Shown here: one piece after another, positions 16,049 through 24,706 of the stretch
How the letters are laid out: every line of letters begins with the position of its first letter
How positions within the stretch are numbered: the stretch's first letter is position 1
Translations under genes and position numbers: made by a program
Assembly (NCBI RefSeq): GCF_013087515.1
Contig: NZ_JABFCN010000023.1
Coordinates: forward strand, 279,389-343,388
Reading direction: 5' to 3'
Length of the DNA stretch: 64,000 nucleotides
Source: Rhizobium sophorae
GTDB lineage: Bacteria; Pseudomonadota; Alphaproteobacteria; Rhizobiales; Rhizobiaceae
The notes under the pieces: generated by a model
Told to the model about the DNA's origin: nothing
Database searches by the model: none
What the model saw: the letters and a program-made list of their open reading frames with translations, nothing else

Positions 16049-16956
16049 AGTTTGAGGGGATCTATACGCCGGCGGTGACTCCGCTTGATCAAAATGGCCA
16101 GATCGACAGGGCTGGATTTGCCGCCGTGCTCGAGTCGCTGATCGAGGCAGGCGTCCACGGCATCATCGTCGGCGGCTCGACGGGCGAATACTACGCCCAG
16201 AGCAGCCAGGAGCGTTTCGAGCTCGCAGCCTATGCGAGGGAAGTCATCGGCACGCGGCTGCCGCTCATTATCGGAACCGGCGCCACGCGGACCGAAGATT
16301 CGGTCGAATACGCAAAGGCGGCGAAGGAAATCGGCGCGGATGCAATCCTGGTGTCGTCGCCGCCATACGCGCTGCCGACCGAGCGCGAGAATGCGGTCCA
16401 CGCCCTGACCGTCGACCGCGCGGCGAACCTGCCGATCATGCTCTACAATTATCCGGCCCGCATGGGCGTGATGATGGGCGAGGAGTATTTCTCCCGTCTC
16501 GGCAAGTCCAGAAACGTGATCGCCATCAAGGAAAGCTCCGGCGACATGGGCAATCTGCACCTGCTTGCACGGAAATTCCCCCATATTGCGCTGTCCTGCG
16601 GCTGGGACGACCAGGCGCTCGAGTTCTTCGCATGGGGTGCGAAGAGCTGGGTCTGCGCGGGCTCCAATTTCCTCCCGCGCGAGCATGTCGCCCTCTACGA
16701 AGCCTGCGTCCTCGAAAAGAATTTCGATAAGGGCCGCGCCATCATGACGGCGATGCTGCCGCTCATGGATTTCCTGGAATGCGGGAAGTTCGTCCAATCG
16801 ATCAAGCATGGATGCGAATTGATCGGGCTGAATGTCGGATCGGTCCGCGCGCCGCTGCGTCCGCTCAACTCCGAAGAAAAGCGAACCCTTCAGGCCGTCG
16901 TCGTCACCTTGAAGCGCACGGTCGGCCAGATCACCTCGGGAGCAAATCATGCATGA
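16045..16956 (+). CDS. DapA-family aldolase/deaminase (dihydrodipicolinate synthase superfamily)
   Basis: A 303-residue class I aldolase-fold enzyme. The Schiff-base Lys is in NVIAIKESSGDMGN (near residue 160), the Tyr in IMLYNYPARMG (near 135), and GGSTGEYYAQS near 45 matches the GGTTGE substrate loop. Housekeeping DapA is unlikely in this context. The best functional guess is pyrroline-4-hydroxy-2-carboxylate deaminase of the D-hydroxyproline pathway, which belongs to this family and acts after a D-amino-acid oxidase and before a semialdehyde dehydrogenase, both encoded next door. GTG 16045 overlaps the GntR stop. Confidence 0.85.
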   Translation: MKFEGIYTPAVTPLDQNGQIDRAGFAAVLESLIEAGVHGIIVGGSTGEYYAQSSQERFELAAYAREVIGTRLPLIIGTGATRTEDSVEYAKAAKEIGADAILVSSPPYALPTERENAVHALTVDRAANLPIMLYNYPARMGVMMGEEYFSRLGKSRNVIAIKESSGDMGNLHLLARKFPHIALSCGWDDQALEFFAWGAKSWVCAGSNFLPREHVALYEACVLEKNFDKGRAIMTAMLPLMDFLECGKFVQSIKHGCELIGLNVGSVRAPLRPLNSEEKRTLQAVVVTLKRTVGQITSGANHA

Positions 16957-18466
16957 ACCCTTGACCGCCTCCGAATACAAGGCGATCGCCGCCGGCCTTC
17001 AGTTTCCGACGAATGCCTTCGTCGACGGCGCATTTCGCCCGTCCAATTCCGGGCAGACATTCACCTCGACGAATCCCGCGACGGGTGAGGTTCTCGCCGA
17101 GATCGCCGCATGCGACGCCACCGATGTCGACGCCGCCGTCGCCAAGGCAAAGCAGGCCTTCGACGACGGCCGCTGGCGGCTGCGTTCGCCGGCAGAACGC
17201 AAGACGGTGCTCCTCAAGCTCGCCAGGCTGCTGGAGGACAATCGTCATGAGCTCGCCGTCATGGAGAGCCTCGACAGTGGCAAGCCTGTCGGCGAATGCC
17301 AGACGGTCGATGTTCCCGATACCATTCACACGATCCGTTGGCACGCCGAACTGATCGACAAGCTCTATGACAACACCGCGCCTGTCGGCGCCAACGCACT
17401 GACGATGATCGTGCGTGAGCCGGTCGGCGTCGTCGGATGCGTACTTCCGTGGAATTTCCCGCTTTTGATGCTGGCCTGGAAGATCGGCCCGGCGCTCGCT
17501 GCCGGCTGCTCGGTTATCGTCAAGCCTGCACAGGAGACGACGCTCACAACGCTGCGCGTCGCCGAACTCGCCCATGAAGCGGGCATTCCAGCCGGCGTGT
17601 TCAATGTCGTGACCGGAGGCGGCAAGGAGGTCGGCGAACCGATCGGCATGCACATGGATGTCGATATGGTGGCCTTCACCGGATCGACGCCCACCGGCCG
17701 CCGCTTCCTACGCTATGCAGCGGATTCGAACCTCAAGCGCGTCGTGCTCGAATGCGGCGGCAAGAACCCCGCGGTCGTTCTCGACGATGCCGAAGACCTG
17801 GACCTCGTTGCCGAGCAGGTTGTCAACGGCGCCTTCTGGAACATGGGCGAGAACTGCTCGGCCACGTCACGTCTCATCGTTCATTCCAAGGTTAAGGACG
17901 AGCTGCTGAAGCGCGTCGGCGCCTATATGCGCGAATGGAAGACGGGCGATCCGCTCGACCCTGCAAACCGCATCGGCGCGCTTGTCAGCAAGGCCCATTT
18001 CGAGAAGGTGAAATCCTTCCTCGACGACGCCAGGAAGGAGAAGCTGACGGTCACCCATGGCGGTGAAACGCATGGCGGCATCTTTATCGAACCGACAGTG
18101 GTCGAGGGTGTAACGCCTGCCAGCCGCCTCTTCCAGGAAGAGATCTTCGGCCCGGTGCTTTCGGTCACGACGTTCAATTCGCTTGCCGAAGCGATCGCTC
18201 TTGCCAACGACACGAATTACGGTCTCACGGCGTCCGTCTATACCGGCAGCCTGAGGAACGCCATCAGGCTCTCGCGCGAGATCCGCGCCGGCGTCGTCAC
18301 CGTCAACTGCTTCGGAGAAGGGGACGCTACTACGCCGTTCGGTGGCTACAAGGAGTCCGGGTTCGGCGGCCGCGACAAGTCGGTCTTCGCCCACGATAAC
18401 TACTGCGAACTCAAGACGATCTGGATCGATGTCTCGGAACGCTCGGTCGACGAGACCATCCGATGA
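16949..18466 (+). CDS. NAD(P)-dependent aldehyde dehydrogenase
   Basis: A 505-residue ALDH. Visible are PWNFPLLMLAWKIGPALAAG near residue 168, FTGSTPTGR near 245, the general-base Glu in LECGGKNPAV near 268, and the catalytic Cys in GENCSATSR near 302, plus EEIFGPVLSV and PFGGYKESGFG toward the end. It overlaps the DapA-like gene by 8 bases. In a hydroxyproline-type route it would oxidise 2-oxoglutarate semialdehyde; it also resembles PuuC of putrescine degradation, and the adjacent FAD oxidase resembles PuuB, so an aminoaldehyde substrate is the main alternative. Confidence 0.92.
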   Translation: MHEPLTASEYKAIAAGLQFPTNAFVDGAFRPSNSGQTFTSTNPATGEVLAEIAACDATDVDAAVAKAKQAFDDGRWRLRSPAERKTVLLKLARLLEDNRHELAVMESLDSGKPVGECQTVDVPDTIHTIRWHAELIDKLYDNTAPVGANALTMIVREPVGVVGCVLPWNFPLLMLAWKIGPALAAGCSVIVKPAQETTLTTLRVAELAHEAGIPAGVFNVVTGGGKEVGEPIGMHMDVDMVAFTGSTPTGRRFLRYAADSNLKRVVLECGGKNPAVVLDDAEDLDLVAEQVVNGAFWNMGENCSATSRLIVHSKVKDELLKRVGAYMREWKTGDPLDPANRIGALVSKAHFEKVKSFLDDARKEKLTVTHGGETHGGIFIEPTVVEGVTPASRLFQEEIFGPVLSVTTFNSLAEAIALANDTNYGLTASVYTGSLRNAIRLSREIRAGVVTVNCFGEGDATTPFGGYKESGFGGRDKSVFAHDNYCELKTIWIDVSERSVDETIR

Positions 18467-19809
18467 TCTCGAAGTCGGTCAAACGTTTGCCTGTTGAGAA
18501 TGGCGTCTCGGGCTGGGAGGCGGTCAGCGAGCGTCCTTTCCCGGTCCGGCCCCTCGACGGCGACGTGACCGCGGATTGGCTGATCGTCGGCGCGGGGTTC
18601 GCTGGCCTCTCGGCGGCGCGCCGTCTTCTCGAACTTCGGCCAGATGACAAGATCGTTATCCTTGATGCAAGCGAAGTGGGGAAGGGGACGTCGGGCCGAA
18701 ATTCCGGCTTCATGATCGACGTTCCGCACAATCTTTCAGGCGGGGAGTATTCGAGTGGAGAGGCGGAAGCCACTCGGCTGGAGATGGCCCAGAACCGCTC
18801 AGCGATAGCCTTTGCCGCGCAGGCAGCTGAGGAATACGGGATGTCGCGCGAGACATTCGACCCGGCGGGAAAGATCAACGCCGCGGCCACTGCTCGCGGC
18901 CTGAGGCTCAACCGGAGCTTCGGAGAATCCCTGATGGGCGCTGGCGAGAAGCATACGTTTCTCGACGCGAAAGAGATGCGGGAGATCACCGCATCGGATT
19001 ACTACACCGGCGGGCTTTACACGCCCGGAGCGGTGCTTATCCAGCCCGCCGATTACATCCGCTCTTTTGCGGCGGGCCTGTCGGGCAGGGTCAGTATCTT
19101 CGAGCATTCTCCTGTCAATTCACTCAAGCAAGACAGCGACACCTGGAGCGCCATGACAAACCGAGGGAAGGTCACTGCTCCAAAGGTGATCCTTGGGGTC
19201 AATGGCCACATCGACGATTTCGGGCACTATCGCGGCCGCCTGATGCACATCTTCGCTTATGCCTCGATGACAGCGCCGTTTCCAGCAGACGACTTCGGCC
19301 AGAAGGCCTCAGGGCAGGACAAATGGGCGCTGCTCCCAGCAGATGCGATGGGAGCCACGATTCGAAAGATTACCTCCGCTGGCCAGTCGCGGATCGTAAT
19401 CCGCACGAAGTACACCTACGAAAACAAGCTGGAGGCGTCGGACTGGCGCATGGGCAAGATGGCCAAGGCCCATCGAGACGCGCTCGACGCGAGGTTCCCG
19501 GGTCTCGCGGATGTCCCTTTCGAACATAGCTGGGCGGGTCGTCTGTGCCTCAGCCGGAACCACGTCCCCGCCTTCGGCGAGATCGAAGAAGGACTGTTTT
19601 CCGCATGCTGCGAAAACGGGCTTGGGACGGTCAAGAGCACACTCGCCGGCATGATGGCGGCAGAACTGGCGACCCGAACGGCCTCCCGGCATCTCGAACA
19701 ATACATGGATCACCCTGAGCCTTCGAGGCTCCCGCCGGAGCCGTTCGCCTGGCTGGGCATCAACGCGATGATCCGTTTGCAGGAATTGCGTGCAGGCCGC
19801 GAGGGATGA
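18463..19809 (+). CDS. FAD-dependent amine/D-amino-acid oxidoreductase (DAO family)
   Basis: A 448-residue flavoprotein. The FAD fingerprint LIVGAGFAGLSAARRLLE is near residue 42, followed by GTSGRNSGFMID, where the flavin pyrophosphate binds, and a C-terminal HSWAGRLCLSRNHVPAFGE then CENGLGTVKSTLAGMMAAE. Family members include D-hydroxyproline dehydrogenase and gamma-glutamylputrescine oxidase. The start overlaps the ALDH stop (ATGA). With the DapA-like and ALDH genes it forms an oxidation-deamination-oxidation sequence. The exact amine is unknown. Confidence 0.88.
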   Translation: MISKSVKRLPVENGVSGWEAVSERPFPVRPLDGDVTADWLIVGAGFAGLSAARRLLELRPDDKIVILDASEVGKGTSGRNSGFMIDVPHNLSGGEYSSGEAEATRLEMAQNRSAIAFAAQAAEEYGMSRETFDPAGKINAAATARGLRLNRSFGESLMGAGEKHTFLDAKEMREITASDYYTGGLYTPGAVLIQPADYIRSFAAGLSGRVSIFEHSPVNSLKQDSDTWSAMTNRGKVTAPKVILGVNGHIDDFGHYRGRLMHIFAYASMTAPFPADDFGQKASGQDKWALLPADAMGATIRKITSAGQSRIVIRTKYTYENKLEASDWRMGKMAKAHRDALDARFPGLADVPFEHSWAGRLCLSRNHVPAFGEIEEGLFSACCENGLGTVKSTLAGMMAAELATRTASRHLEQYMDHPEPSRLPPEPFAWLGINAMIRLQELRAGREG

Positions 19810-19888
19810 TCCCTCGGCCCGCGCAATATGAAGACTGCCCGCTCGCAGACTTCAATGACAATGGGAACGAAAAACAGGAGTAAGAACA

Positions 19889-20740
19889 ATGAAGACCTTG
19901 TGGAAGGCGCTCTGCGCCGCTGCGATGATCGGAGTGAGCATCCTTCCTGCTCGCGCGGAAGAAAAGACGATCACCATGGGTACGATGTCGTGGGAGGACC
20001 TGACGCCCATCACCGGTATCACCAAGAAGGTTCTCGAAGACGCTGGCTATACGGTCAAGGTGACCGAGTTCTCCGAGTGGGGCATCGCCTACGCCGCTCT
20101 CGCCAAGGGTGACATCCAGGTTCTCACCTCGCAGACGGACTATGTTGCGCAGGACTACTGGGACAAGAACAAGAACCGCCTTGAAAAGATTTCGCCCGTT
20201 TCGCACGGCCTCTATCAGGGCGTTGCGGTTCCCAAATATGTCCCGATCGACTCGCTGGAACAGCTCAATGAAAACGCCGACAAGTTCAGCGGCAAGATCA
20301 TCGGCATCGAACCGGGTTCCGGCCTGATGCGCGATACCTCGAACGCGGTTAAGGACTACGGCCTCAAGCTCCAGCTCGTCGAGGGTAGCACCGCCGCGAT
20401 GACGGCGGCGCTGAAGTCCGCCTATGATCGCAAGGAGTGGATTGCGGTGACGATCTGGGAGCCGTCCTGGATGGTCCAGAAGTACGAGGTCAAGTACCTC
20501 AAGGATCCGAAGGGCGTATTCCCGCCGCCGCAGAGCTACTACTGGATCGGCCACAAGGGCTTCTCTGAAGAGAACCCGCATGCGCGTGAAGTGATGGCCA
20601 GCGTCTATGTGCCGATCGCCGACATCACCGCCATCAACGGCGCAGTCAATGAAGGCAAGACGATGGACCAGGCCGTGCAGGATTGGATCGGCGCGCATGC
20701 CGACCTGATCAAGCGCTGGGAAAACATCAAGAAGAACTAA
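19889..20740 (+). CDS. Periplasmic betaine-type binding protein (OpuAC family)
   Basis: A 283-residue binding protein with a signal peptide (residues 1-24, ending ILPARAEEK). Family features are TMSWEDLTPITGITKKVLED, VTEFSEWGIAYAALAKGDIQV and the aromatic WEPSWMVQKYEVKYLKD and YYWIGHKGF stretches. aggag precedes ATG 19889. It is shorter than the first system's binding protein (333 residues) and not a recent duplicate. A strong hairpin after its stop probably keeps binding-protein message more abundant than that of the membrane genes. Confidence 0.9.
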   Translation: MKTLWKALCAAAMIGVSILPARAEEKTITMGTMSWEDLTPITGITKKVLEDAGYTVKVTEFSEWGIAYAALAKGDIQVLTSQTDYVAQDYWDKNKNRLEKISPVSHGLYQGVAVPKYVPIDSLEQLNENADKFSGKIIGIEPGSGLMRDTSNAVKDYGLKLQLVEGSTAAMTAALKSAYDRKEWIAVTIWEPSWMVQKYEVKYLKDPKGVFPPPQSYYWIGHKGFSEENPHAREVMASVYVPIADITAINGAVNEGKTMDQAVQDWIGAHADLIKRWENIKKN

Positions 20741-20747
20741 ACGCGTC

Positions 20748-20775
20748 GTGGCCGTCCGATCCGTCGGGCGGCCAC
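20748..20775 (+). terminator. Intercistronic hairpin after the binding-protein gene
   Basis: gtggccg (20748-20754) pairs with cggccac (20769-20775), with further pairing inside (tccg/cggg). It lies 8 bases after the stop codon and has no T-run. Such structures between a solute-binding protein gene and its ABC partners usually stabilise the upstream message or attenuate read-through. Confidence 0.55.
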
Positions 20776-20858
20776 AGCGCCGCGTCCTTTCAGACGCACA
20801 AAGGACGCTGTGAGGTTCAACGAGAGAAGCCAGCACCGATTGGCTCAAGGGGATCGCT

Positions 20859-21965
20859 ATGAAAACCGTAAATGCCGATATCAATGACGTCCTGATCGAC
20901 TGCCAATCCCTTTGGAAAGTCTTCGGTGACAAGTCCGCTGCGGCAATGAAGTCAATCAAGGCGCGCGGCCTCGGCAAAAAAGAGGTCCTGAAGGAGTTCA
21001 ACTGTGTCGTCGGCGTATCCGACGCGAGCATTGAGGTCCGACGTGGCGAAATCTTCTGCATCATGGGATTGTCGGGAAGCGGAAAATCGACGCTCATTCG
21101 CCTTCTCAACAAGCTGATCACGCCGAGCTCTGGGAAAGTCCTCGTCAAGGGACGTGACCTCGCCGCCCTGTCGCCGGTCGATCTCCGGCAGATGCGCGCC
21201 AGGAACATCGGCATGGTGTTTCAAAGCGTCGCTCTGTTGCCGCATCGGACAGTCCTGGAAAATGCGGCCTTCGGCCTCGAGGTTCAGGGAATTGCCAAGC
21301 CGGAGCGAAACAAGACAGCCGTTGCAGCGCTCGAGAAGGTCGGCCTCGCCGACTGGGTGAACCGATATCCGAACGAGCTTTCCGGTGGCATGCAGCAACG
21401 CGTCGGGCTCGCCCGCGCGCTTGCTTCCGACCCCGAGATCATTCTGATGGACGAGCCGTTCAGCGCTCTCGATCCGCTCATCCGGCGTCAGCTTCAGGAC
21501 GAATTCCGGCAACTGACGAAAGCCTTGGGCAAGTCCGCGGTCTTCATCACCCATGATCTCGACGAGGCGATCCGGATCGGCGACCGCATTGCTATCATGA
21601 AGGACGGCGTCATCATCCAGACCGGCACGGCCGAGGAAATCATCCTCAACCCGGCGGATGCCTATGTCGCCGAATTCGTCGCCGGCATATCCCGCCTCCA
21701 TCTGATCAAGGCGCATTCCGTCATGCGCAGCGTCGCCGAATTCCAGCAGAGCGCGCCGAATTCCGACATCGCGTCGCTGGTGCGCACGACGCCGGACGCC
21801 GACATCGACGAACTCATCACACTGACGATGCAGTCGGAGCGCGACGCCATCGCCGTCGTCGACAATGATCAGATCGTCGGCGTGGTCACGCCACGCAGCC
21901 TGCTGATGGGCGTCAAGGGAACCTCCACCCACGATCTCCCGGCGGCGTCCCACAACTGGAGCTGA
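20859..21965 (+). CDS. Betaine-type ABC transporter ATPase with CBS tail (ProV family)
   Basis: A 368-residue ATPase. Walker A is GLSGSGKST near residue 72, signature LSGGMQQRVGLARAL near 172, Walker B IILMDEPFSALDPL near 198, and switch FITHDLDEA near 232. The C-terminal 80 residues look like a CBS-type ionic-strength sensor remnant (DAIAVVDNDQIVGVV). It shares the ProV N-terminal extension (LWKVFGDKSAAAMK) with the ATPase at 2249. The two permease genes follow directly, so this is a complete importer. Confidence 0.93.
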   Translation: MKTVNADINDVLIDCQSLWKVFGDKSAAAMKSIKARGLGKKEVLKEFNCVVGVSDASIEVRRGEIFCIMGLSGSGKSTLIRLLNKLITPSSGKVLVKGRDLAALSPVDLRQMRARNIGMVFQSVALLPHRTVLENAAFGLEVQGIAKPERNKTAVAALEKVGLADWVNRYPNELSGGMQQRVGLARALASDPEIILMDEPFSALDPLIRRQLQDEFRQLTKALGKSAVFITHDLDEAIRIGDRIAIMKDGVIIQTGTAEEIILNPADAYVAEFVAGISRLHLIKAHSVMRSVAEFQQSAPNSDIASLVRTTPDADIDELITLTMQSERDAIAVVDNDQIVGVVTPRSLLMGVKGTSTHDLPAASHNWS

Positions 21966-21970
21966 TTGAC

Positions 21971-22819
21971 ATGGATAGTTCAGGCTTCACCGATCTTTTT
22001 GACGAATGGACGGACTCGGCGCTCGAGTGGGTGAGCGACAACGGCGAATTCCTTTTCGATTCTATCAGACAGGTTCTCGAAGGGCTCTATGACGGGATCC
22101 TCTGGCTCCTGCAGCTTCCGCCTTTCTACCTGGTCGCGCTGATCGTGGCGCTCATCGGCTGGCGGCTGGTCAATGTCTGGTTCGCCGTGTTGAGCGGCGC
22201 CGCGCTGGCGCTTTGTTTTTCCATGGGCCTCTGGCCCGAGACGATGAGCACGCTCGCGCTGGTCTTGACCGCAACCGCACTCGCCCTGGCGATCGGGATA
22301 CCAATCGGTATTGCCGCCGGTTTCTTCCCCGCCCTCGATCGCTTCATGGAGCCCGGCCTGGATCTTATCCAGACGCTTCCGCCATACATCTACCTGCTGC
22401 CGGCGATTGCCCTGCTCGGCTACGGACCGGCGACGGCACTGATTGCGACGGTGATCGTCGCCGTGCCGCCGGCAATCCGGCTGACGTCTCTCGGTATCCG
22501 GATGACGCCCAGGGAGTTCATCGAGCTTGGAGAGGCGCTGGGGATGACGCCGGCCAAGATGTTCTTCAAGATCCGCCTTCCCTTCGCGCTGCCGAGCATC
22601 ATGGCAGGGATCAACCAGAGCCTGATGATGGCCTTCGGCATGGTCGTCATCGCAGGCATCGTCGGTTCCGGCGGGCTTGGCGAGACGATCTATGGCGCGA
22701 TCAGAACGCTCGACATCGCGACCTCCATCAATGGAGCGATCGCCATCGTGGTCCTGACCATGGTGCTTGACCGGATAACCCAGAGCGCCGCTCGCTTGGG
22801 AACGGTGAGGAAGTCATGA
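21971..22819 (+). CDS. Betaine-type ABC transporter permease, first subunit
   Basis: A 282-residue membrane protein. After an acidic N-terminal stretch (FTDLFDEWTDSALEW) it has about six hydrophobic helices and the coupling segment ELGEALGMTPAKMFFKIRLP then AGINQSLMMAFGMVVIAG (near residues 175-235). It starts five bases after the ATPase stop and overlaps the second permease by four bases. The presence of two different permease genes indicates a heterodimeric channel. Confidence 0.93.
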   Translation: MDSSGFTDLFDEWTDSALEWVSDNGEFLFDSIRQVLEGLYDGILWLLQLPPFYLVALIVALIGWRLVNVWFAVLSGAALALCFSMGLWPETMSTLALVLTATALALAIGIPIGIAAGFFPALDRFMEPGLDLIQTLPPYIYLLPAIALLGYGPATALIATVIVAVPPAIRLTSLGIRMTPREFIELGEALGMTPAKMFFKIRLPFALPSIMAGINQSLMMAFGMVVIAGIVGSGGLGETIYGAIRTLDIATSINGAIAIVVLTMVLDRITQSAARLGTVRKS

Positions 22820-23667
22820 ATCCGTCCAACCTGCAGTTTTCGCCCGGCGCTTTCCTGGCGCCGTTAGTCGATTGGCTCAACACCAACCTTCATCCGCTGT
22901 TTGCGGCGATCAGTTACCTGGTCGAAGCGCTCCTTTCCGGATTCGAGGCGGCACTCCTCTTCGTGCCGCCCTATGGGCTTATTGCGATCGTCGTCATCCT
23001 GGCATTCGTCGCCGTCGGTCTGCACGCCGCGATCCTTGCGGGTCTTTGCCTGGGGTTCTGTCTCCTCATGGGGCTGTGGACGGCATCGATGCAGACCCTC
23101 TCCCTGGTCACTGTCGCGGTTCTGATCTCCGTGCTCATCGCCTTTCCGATCGGCGTCCTGTGCTCGCGCCACAAGACATTGGAGGCGATGGTTCGTCCGG
23201 TTCTCGACGTGATGCAGACCGTGCCGCCATGGGTCTACCTCATTCCTGCGGTGATGATCTTCAGCCTTGGACGTGTGCCGGCAATCATCGCTACCATCGT
23301 TTATGGCATTCCGCCGATGCTCCGCCTGACCACGCTGGCGTTCAACCAGGTGCCGAGAGAATTCGTGGAACTCGGCAGCGCGATCGGCGCGCCGCCTCGT
23401 TCGGTGCTTTGGAAGATCGAGATCCCCTTGGCCAGGCAGACGCTCCTCGTCGGGCTCAACCAATGCATCCTTCTGTCACTGGCGATGGTGGTATTGGCGG
23501 GGCTCGTCGGCGCCGGCGGTCTCGGCGCCGAGGTGACGCGCGGCCTGACGCGCATGGAGATGGGGCTTGGCCTGCGGGCGGGCCTGGCGATCGTCGCCGT
23601 CGCTCTTCTGCTCGACCGGCTGTCCCGCGGCCTGCTCGACCGTGACAGGCTGCCGAAGACGAGATGA
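22816..23667 (+). CDS. Betaine-type ABC transporter permease, second subunit
   Basis: A 283-residue paralogue of the preceding permease, with the matching coupling segment ELGSAIGAPPRSVLWKIEIP and GLNQCILLSLAMVVLAG. Its stop overlaps the start of the racemase-family gene, so transporter and enzyme are translationally coupled. That supports uptake and catabolism of one compound by this operon. Confidence 0.92.
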   Translation: MNPSNLQFSPGAFLAPLVDWLNTNLHPLFAAISYLVEALLSGFEAALLFVPPYGLIAIVVILAFVAVGLHAAILAGLCLGFCLLMGLWTASMQTLSLVTVAVLISVLIAFPIGVLCSRHKTLEAMVRPVLDVMQTVPPWVYLIPAVMIFSLGRVPAIIATIVYGIPPMLRLTTLAFNQVPREFVELGSAIGAPPRSVLWKIEIPLARQTLLVGLNQCILLSLAMVVLAGLVGAGGLGAEVTRGLTRMEMGLGLRAGLAIVAVALLLDRLSRGLLDRDRLPKTR

Positions 23668-24683
23668 GCAAGAGACACAAAAAGATGAGAAACAGCTTCT
23701 TCTGCATCGACGCCCATACGTCGGGAAATCCCGTGCGCCTCGTCGCCGGAGGTGGTCCGCTGCTTCCGCATGCGCCGATCAGTGAGCGACGGGAGATTTT
23801 TGTCCGGGATCACGACTGGGTGCGCAAGGCGCTGATGTTCGAGCCAAGGGGGCATGACATCATGTCGGGCGCGATCATCTATCCGGCCTACCGGGAGGAT
23901 TGCGATTTTGCCGTTCTTTTCATCGAAGTGAGCGGTTGCCTGCCGATGTGTGGCGCCGGCACCATCGGCACCGTGACCGCCGCGATCGAGGAGGGGCTCG
24001 TCAAGCCGCGGGAGCCGGGAAGGCTTGCCATCGAGACGCCTGCAGGAAGGGTCGACGTCACTTATGAGCAGAAGGGCGGATATGTCGAATCCGTTCGTCT
24101 CCACAATATTGCGAGCTATCTTCATGAGGCTGATGTCGAGGTCGATGTGTCGGGAATGGGCCGTCTGCGCGTCGACATATCCTATGGCGGCAACTATTAT
24201 GCCGTCATCGAACCGCAGGAAAACTGGAGTGGCCTCGACGGCATGACCGCATCGGACATTGTCGGCTGCAGCCAGAAGCTCAGGTCGGCACTTGCCGATA
24301 TCTGCGATCCCATTCATCCCCACGACGCCAGGATCCGCGGCGTGCATCATGCGATCTGGTGCGACCGCCCCGTCAACGACACTTCGGATGGGCGGTGCGC
24401 GGTCTTCTATGGCGAGAAGGCCATTGATCGCTCGCCGGGCGGCACCGGCACCTCCGCCCGCATGGCCCAACTCTATGGGAAGGGACGGCTTACCGTAGGG
24501 TCGAGATACCGGCATGAAAGCCTGATCGGAACCGTCTTCGAGGGCCGGGTCGTAGCCGAGGCACGCATTGGGCCCTATAGCGGTATTCTGCCGAGTATCG
24601 GAGGCTGGGCGCGCGTCATCGGCCATAACACCATTTTCGTTGACGATCGTGATCCGCTGGCGCACGGTTTTCAGATTCGTTGA
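23664..24683 (+). CDS. Proline racemase-family protein with atypical active site
   Basis: A 339-residue member of the proline racemase / 4-hydroxyproline 2-epimerase / trans-3-hydroxyproline dehydratase superfamily. HTSGNPVRLVAGGGP opens the fold. The first catalytic Cys is present (PMCGAGTIG, near residue 94), but the His that usually follows CG is Ala. The second catalytic position reads DRSPGGTGTSA, with Gly where epimerases have Cys and dehydratases have Thr. So neither standard chemistry is guaranteed. Genes for D-amino-acid oxidation next door would suit an epimerase. It is coupled to the permease gene by a 4-base overlap; an alternative start is 23685. Confidence 0.82.
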   Translation: MSKRHKKMRNSFFCIDAHTSGNPVRLVAGGGPLLPHAPISERREIFVRDHDWVRKALMFEPRGHDIMSGAIIYPAYREDCDFAVLFIEVSGCLPMCGAGTIGTVTAAIEEGLVKPREPGRLAIETPAGRVDVTYEQKGGYVESVRLHNIASYLHEADVEVDVSGMGRLRVDISYGGNYYAVIEPQENWSGLDGMTASDIVGCSQKLRSALADICDPIHPHDARIRGVHHAIWCDRPVNDTSDGRCAVFYGEKAIDRSPGGTGTSARMAQLYGKGRLTVGSRYRHESLIGTVFEGRVVAEARIGPYSGILPSIGGWARVIGHNTIFVDDRDPLAHGFQIR

Positions 24684-24706
24684 ATGCATTCAGAAACGGT
24701 GATGAG

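Noticed and set aside
16949..19809. Aldehyde dehydrogenase and FAD oxidase read as putrescine genes puuC and puuB
   Set aside because: The pair does resemble PuuC/PuuB, but no gamma-glutamylputrescine synthetase or hydrolase is nearby, whereas a DapA-like gene, betaine transporter and racemase-family gene are. Kept only as an alternative.
19760..21214. 484-codon open frame on the minus strand
   Set aside because: Antisense to the binding protein and the start of its ATPase; Arg-rich, without family motif.
23301..24689. 462-codon open frame on the minus strand
   Set aside because: Antisense to the permease and racemase-family genes, both well supported.
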